Assembly: GCA_910574455.1 (NCBI GenBank)
Contig: CAJSYZ010000006.1
Location: forward strand, 2,098,156-2,162,155
DNA from: Trichaptum fuscoviolaceum
Lineage: Eukaryota > Basidiomycota > Agaricomycetes > Hymenochaetales > Trichaptaceae
Reading direction: 5' to 3'
DNA length: 64,000 bases
Shown in pieces: positions 61,293 to 64,000 of the stretch. The translations under genes were made by a program, and so were the position numbers. Under the pieces are notes generated by a model. The model worked only from the letters and a program-made list of their open reading frames with translations, was not told the DNA's origin and did not search any database. Positions within the stretch are counted from its first letter, which is position 1; each line of letters begins with the position of its first letter.

Positions 61293-61868
61293 TGTCAGGA
61301 ATCCGCCTCAGGTTATTTTATTTCTTTTATTTTTCTTTTATTTTCTTTTACGACCACACTCCGAGTCGGATTTCTGACATGTCCGCCCTGTAAGCGGACT
61401 ATTCTTGACTCTGATTCTATTTCTTTTTACGTAGATTACTTGTCCGTACGTTTGCAGGCCGCTAGGATAAGCACCCTGCAAGCAATTCTCTTTTCTTTCT
61501 TTCTTCCACCACTCTGACTCGAACCTCCGCTCTACCGATGCGGGACCCCGACTAGAGCGGGACCCCGAACTCCGACTTACGTCAGCGGTATAGGTCGGAC
61601 CTAGTCGGATCAGGGTCCAGTGGCTTGGTACTGTATAGTTTTTACCTTTGTTCATCAAAACCGCGGATCCCCCTGCGAAGCACTCCACTTTTGGCCTCTT
61701 GTAAAGTGCTTCTCAGGTGATGTGTTTATCTTTAGCTCTGATGTGTAGAATAGCTTAATTGACTTGTAAAGTGCTTCTCAGAGTGAGAACCACCGCTCAT
61801 TGCGTCCGATCGTCGTCTGTGTCCGATTCAGGGTCTCGAAAGCGAAGGAACCACTCTAGGTCGTAACA
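61293..61868 (+). repeat. 5' LTR of gypsy element 2
   Basis: 576 bp, TGTCAGG...GTAACA. It matches the 580-bp solo LTR along its full length with scattered differences, many of them C/T or G/A exchanges. Confidence 0.92.
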
Positions 61869-61930
61869 TTAGGCCAAAAGTTTGTTCTTTCGACGCCCTG
61901 CGATGACCGACCGATTTTTGATCCCTCTGA

Positions 61931-63196
61931 ATGGGAAGATTCGGACAAGAAGACTCCGACGAAGATATGACCGACCCGATCAACCCCGCGCAAGCAGCGC
62001 CCGCGCCAGGCGCTGCTCCGACTCCGACTCCGGGTGCTGCTCCCGCCCAGACCGCACCACCGCCCCAGCAGGGCGGAGACCTCCCCCCAGACGTCCTCCA
62101 GACTATCAATGATGCCACCCGACCTCTCCAGTCACACCTGCAGGAGGTGACCGCCGAAAACCAGCGCCTCCACGACTTCATGAACCTGTTTGTCCGAAAT
62201 GCGCAGGAAGGCGCGACCCGCACTCCCAAGGGTCCGAAGGTCGGTGCCCCGCCCGCGTTCTATGGGCGTACTCCGAAAGATAAGGAGACAGAGAGTATCA
62301 GCTTTGAGGAGTGGTCGCAGAAGGTCTGACTTTATGTCCGGATGCGCCCCCAGGAGTTTGTAGGCAGTCCGACGATGGCCTGTCTATGGGCTGCTTCGCT
62401 ACTCCGCGGGCCCGCTGAACAATGGGCTCGTCCGCACACAACCGCCGCCCTCGAGGGCACCGAAGTCCCCACTCTCATGACCGATTTGGAACTCTTCCTG
62501 GCGTCCCTCCAGTCCGCGTTCGGACGTCCGAACATCAAGCGCCACGCCGGACAGGAGCTTATGAAACTGCGCCAGGGCAAGGACACGGTGTCGGAGTATG
62601 CGGCGAAGTTTCGTGCGTTGCTGGTGGAGTCGGAGGTGGACTGGGGGATGGAAGGGAAGATGTTGGTGTTCGAGACCGGACTCAGCAGTCAGTTCCGCTA
62701 CGATCTGGCGAGCAAGGAGATCCGGGAGACCAAGAGCTTCGACCAGTGGGTCCGACTGCTTTGCGAATACGATGAGGACTTGCGTGCGCGTCGGACTGGC
62801 TTCAAGCAGAACAACTGGAGTCCGAACTGGGGCTCCCGCTCGCAGACACACCACTCCGCTTTGCGCGGACCGACTCGGGACCCCGACGCGATGGACATCG
62901 ATCGCTTGAGCACTGAAGAGATGATGCGCCGCGGACTTTGCTTCCAGTGCAGTGAGCATGGACATCTGGCTCGAGACTGTCCGCAGCGGAGCAAGAGATC
63001 AAATGTCCGATCGAAGGTGGCTTCACAGACCGCCGCCTCGTCATCCACCGCTCCGCCCGCCGCCGCTCCCAAGACACCGACTGCGACCCTTGAGGAAGTC
63101 CGCGACGAGACTCCGACCGTGAACGCCGCTTGCACTCTGACCGTTGACAAAATCGCCAAAGCGGTAGCAGCTGCTCTCAAGAGTCAGGGTTTTTGA
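61931..63196 (+). pseudogene. gag of gypsy element 2, one in-frame stop
   Basis: One frame from ATG 61,931 to TGA 63,194-63,196, broken only by TGA at 62,327-62,329 (after EEWSQKV, before LYVRM). Capsid-type blocks include FYGRTPKDKETESISFEEW, ASLLRGPAEQWA and GKDTVSEYAAKFRALL; the zinc knuckle is CFQCSEHGHLARDC. A single C-to-T change in a CGA codon would explain the stop. Without it the element would look functional in this part. Confidence 0.85.
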
Positions 63197-64000
63197 GTGG
63201 GTCTAGGCGCGCGGTCGTTCCGCCAAAGACCCCGAACCGATTTTCGCTGTTAGATGATGATGTATCCGATCCCTCTGTGTACAATCGTACTTCGCTAATA
63301 CACAAGAGTTTGCGTCGATTCATCCATGTCCCAGTGAGAATAAGTGACGGCCGAAAGATTTTGAGCATGAGAGCGCTGCTAGACTGCGGTGCATTTTCGG
63401 TGATCATCAACCAGAAGTTGGTGCGGAAGTTTGGACTACGTACTCGTCCTCTCGACCGACCAATCAAGGTGTACAACGCCGACGATTCGCTGAACCAGAG
63501 TGGTCCGATTACAGACCAAGTCCGACTTACTCTGGAGATCGGTGGACACAAAGAAGAAGTCGATGCCACAGTGGCAAACATCGGAGACTATCCGTTGATC
63601 ATTGGGATAGATTGGCTACACCACCATAACCCGGAGATTGATTGGAACGACGAGACCATCAGCTTTACGCGATGTCCGAACGAATGCCGCCCTGTCGAAG
63701 CGGCAAGAGTCGTAGAAGCCGGACAACCGCTACCCCGCGCCGTTCGCAAGTTGCGGGCCGCGCGATGCAAGAACAGTCGACAGATGCGACCGCGACCGCA
63801 GCCCCATGCAAGAGTCTGCGTTGCGGAAGTCGGTGATGATTCAGATGAGTCGGACCGTGAGTCTGACGACCTTGCGAAGATTCCCCCCGGATTTCGGTAC
63901 TCCGAAAAGTACATGGACATCTACCATGAGGCGGAGCAGTTCTATGTGGCGGACGATCCGGACTTTGTGCATAAAGTTGCGGCCTCGTATACCTGGTTGC
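63191..64000 (+). CDS. pol of gypsy element 2: protease region (cut by window edge)
   Basis: Open in the -1 frame relative to gag from the gag stop to the window end. The aspartic protease motif is ALLDCGAFSVIINQKL, with IIGIDWLHHHNPEIDW downstream; a basic, Arg-rich linker and an acidic stretch (DDSDESDRESDD) follow. There is no own start codon near the beginning. The slippery heptamer GGGTTTT at 63,187-63,193 sits at the gag stop, suggesting that pol is made by -1 ribosomal frameshifting. Confidence 0.75.

Larger units (their letters stand above)
61293..64000 (+). mobile_element. Ty3/gypsy element 2, 5' part, continues past the window
   Basis: LTR, gag and protease region of a Ty3/gypsy element whose reverse transcriptase would lie beyond base 64,000. 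Same family as the solo LTR at 44,135-44,714. Confidence 0.88.

Overview
The window looks like nuclear DNA of a basidiomycete fungus, most likely an Agaricomycete of polypore type. Nearly every gene is split by GT-AG introns of about 35-75 nt, exons can be as short as 14-18 nt, and the families (multi-intron P450s, an RGG-tailed Argonaute, a sacsin-like DUF3684 protein, agaricomycete membrane-protein families) fit that group. All exon models were read by eye and checked for phase; there is no transcript support.

Layout, 1-42,621 (gene-rich): a paralogous membrane-protein family (partial copy A at 1-653, intact copy B at 7,951-9,546, broken copy C at 9,922-11,289) surrounds a secreted amidase (2,014-4,139) and a P450 (4,284-6,390). 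Next come a P-loop ATPase (12,655-14,976), an Argonaute (15,714-18,822), a coiled-coil protein (19,203-21,089), a possible small membrane protein, a P450 pseudogene tail-to-tail with its intact paralogue (21,947-26,685), the Hikeshi/OPI10 import factor (27,057-27,783), a membrane plus WD40 protein (28,356-32,124), an NmrA-like reductase (32,220-33,465), a 1,794-residue GHKL-ATPase/DUF3684 protein ending in a zinc-protease motif (33,943-40,422), and QTRT2, the non-catalytic queuine transferase subunit (40,702-42,621).

Layout, about 42,900-64,000 (transposon graveyard): a LINE is broken by a Ty3-type solo LTR, by a second solo LTR that itself holds a complete 4.4 kb LTR element with two 790-bp LTRs, and by a 1.68 kb hAT-like element carrying a polyubiquitin fragment and an F-box-like gene fragment. 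Then follow an inverted LINE 3' end, a truncated Ty3/gypsy element, a 4.2 kb TIR element containing a 1,010-bp near-perfect palindrome, a tRNA-like sequence and more gene fragments, and the 5' part of a second Ty3/gypsy element. Target-site duplications allow most of the nesting order to be read directly.

The genes do not form one pathway. The most connected themes are RNA silencing (an Argonaute with a complete predicted slicer tetrad on the same window as a long hairpin-forming repeat) and transposon decay (TGA stops explicable by C-to-T change). The strongest candidates for something not previously described are the gene-fragment-carrying hAT-like element and the recurrence of one F-box-like family inside three different elements.
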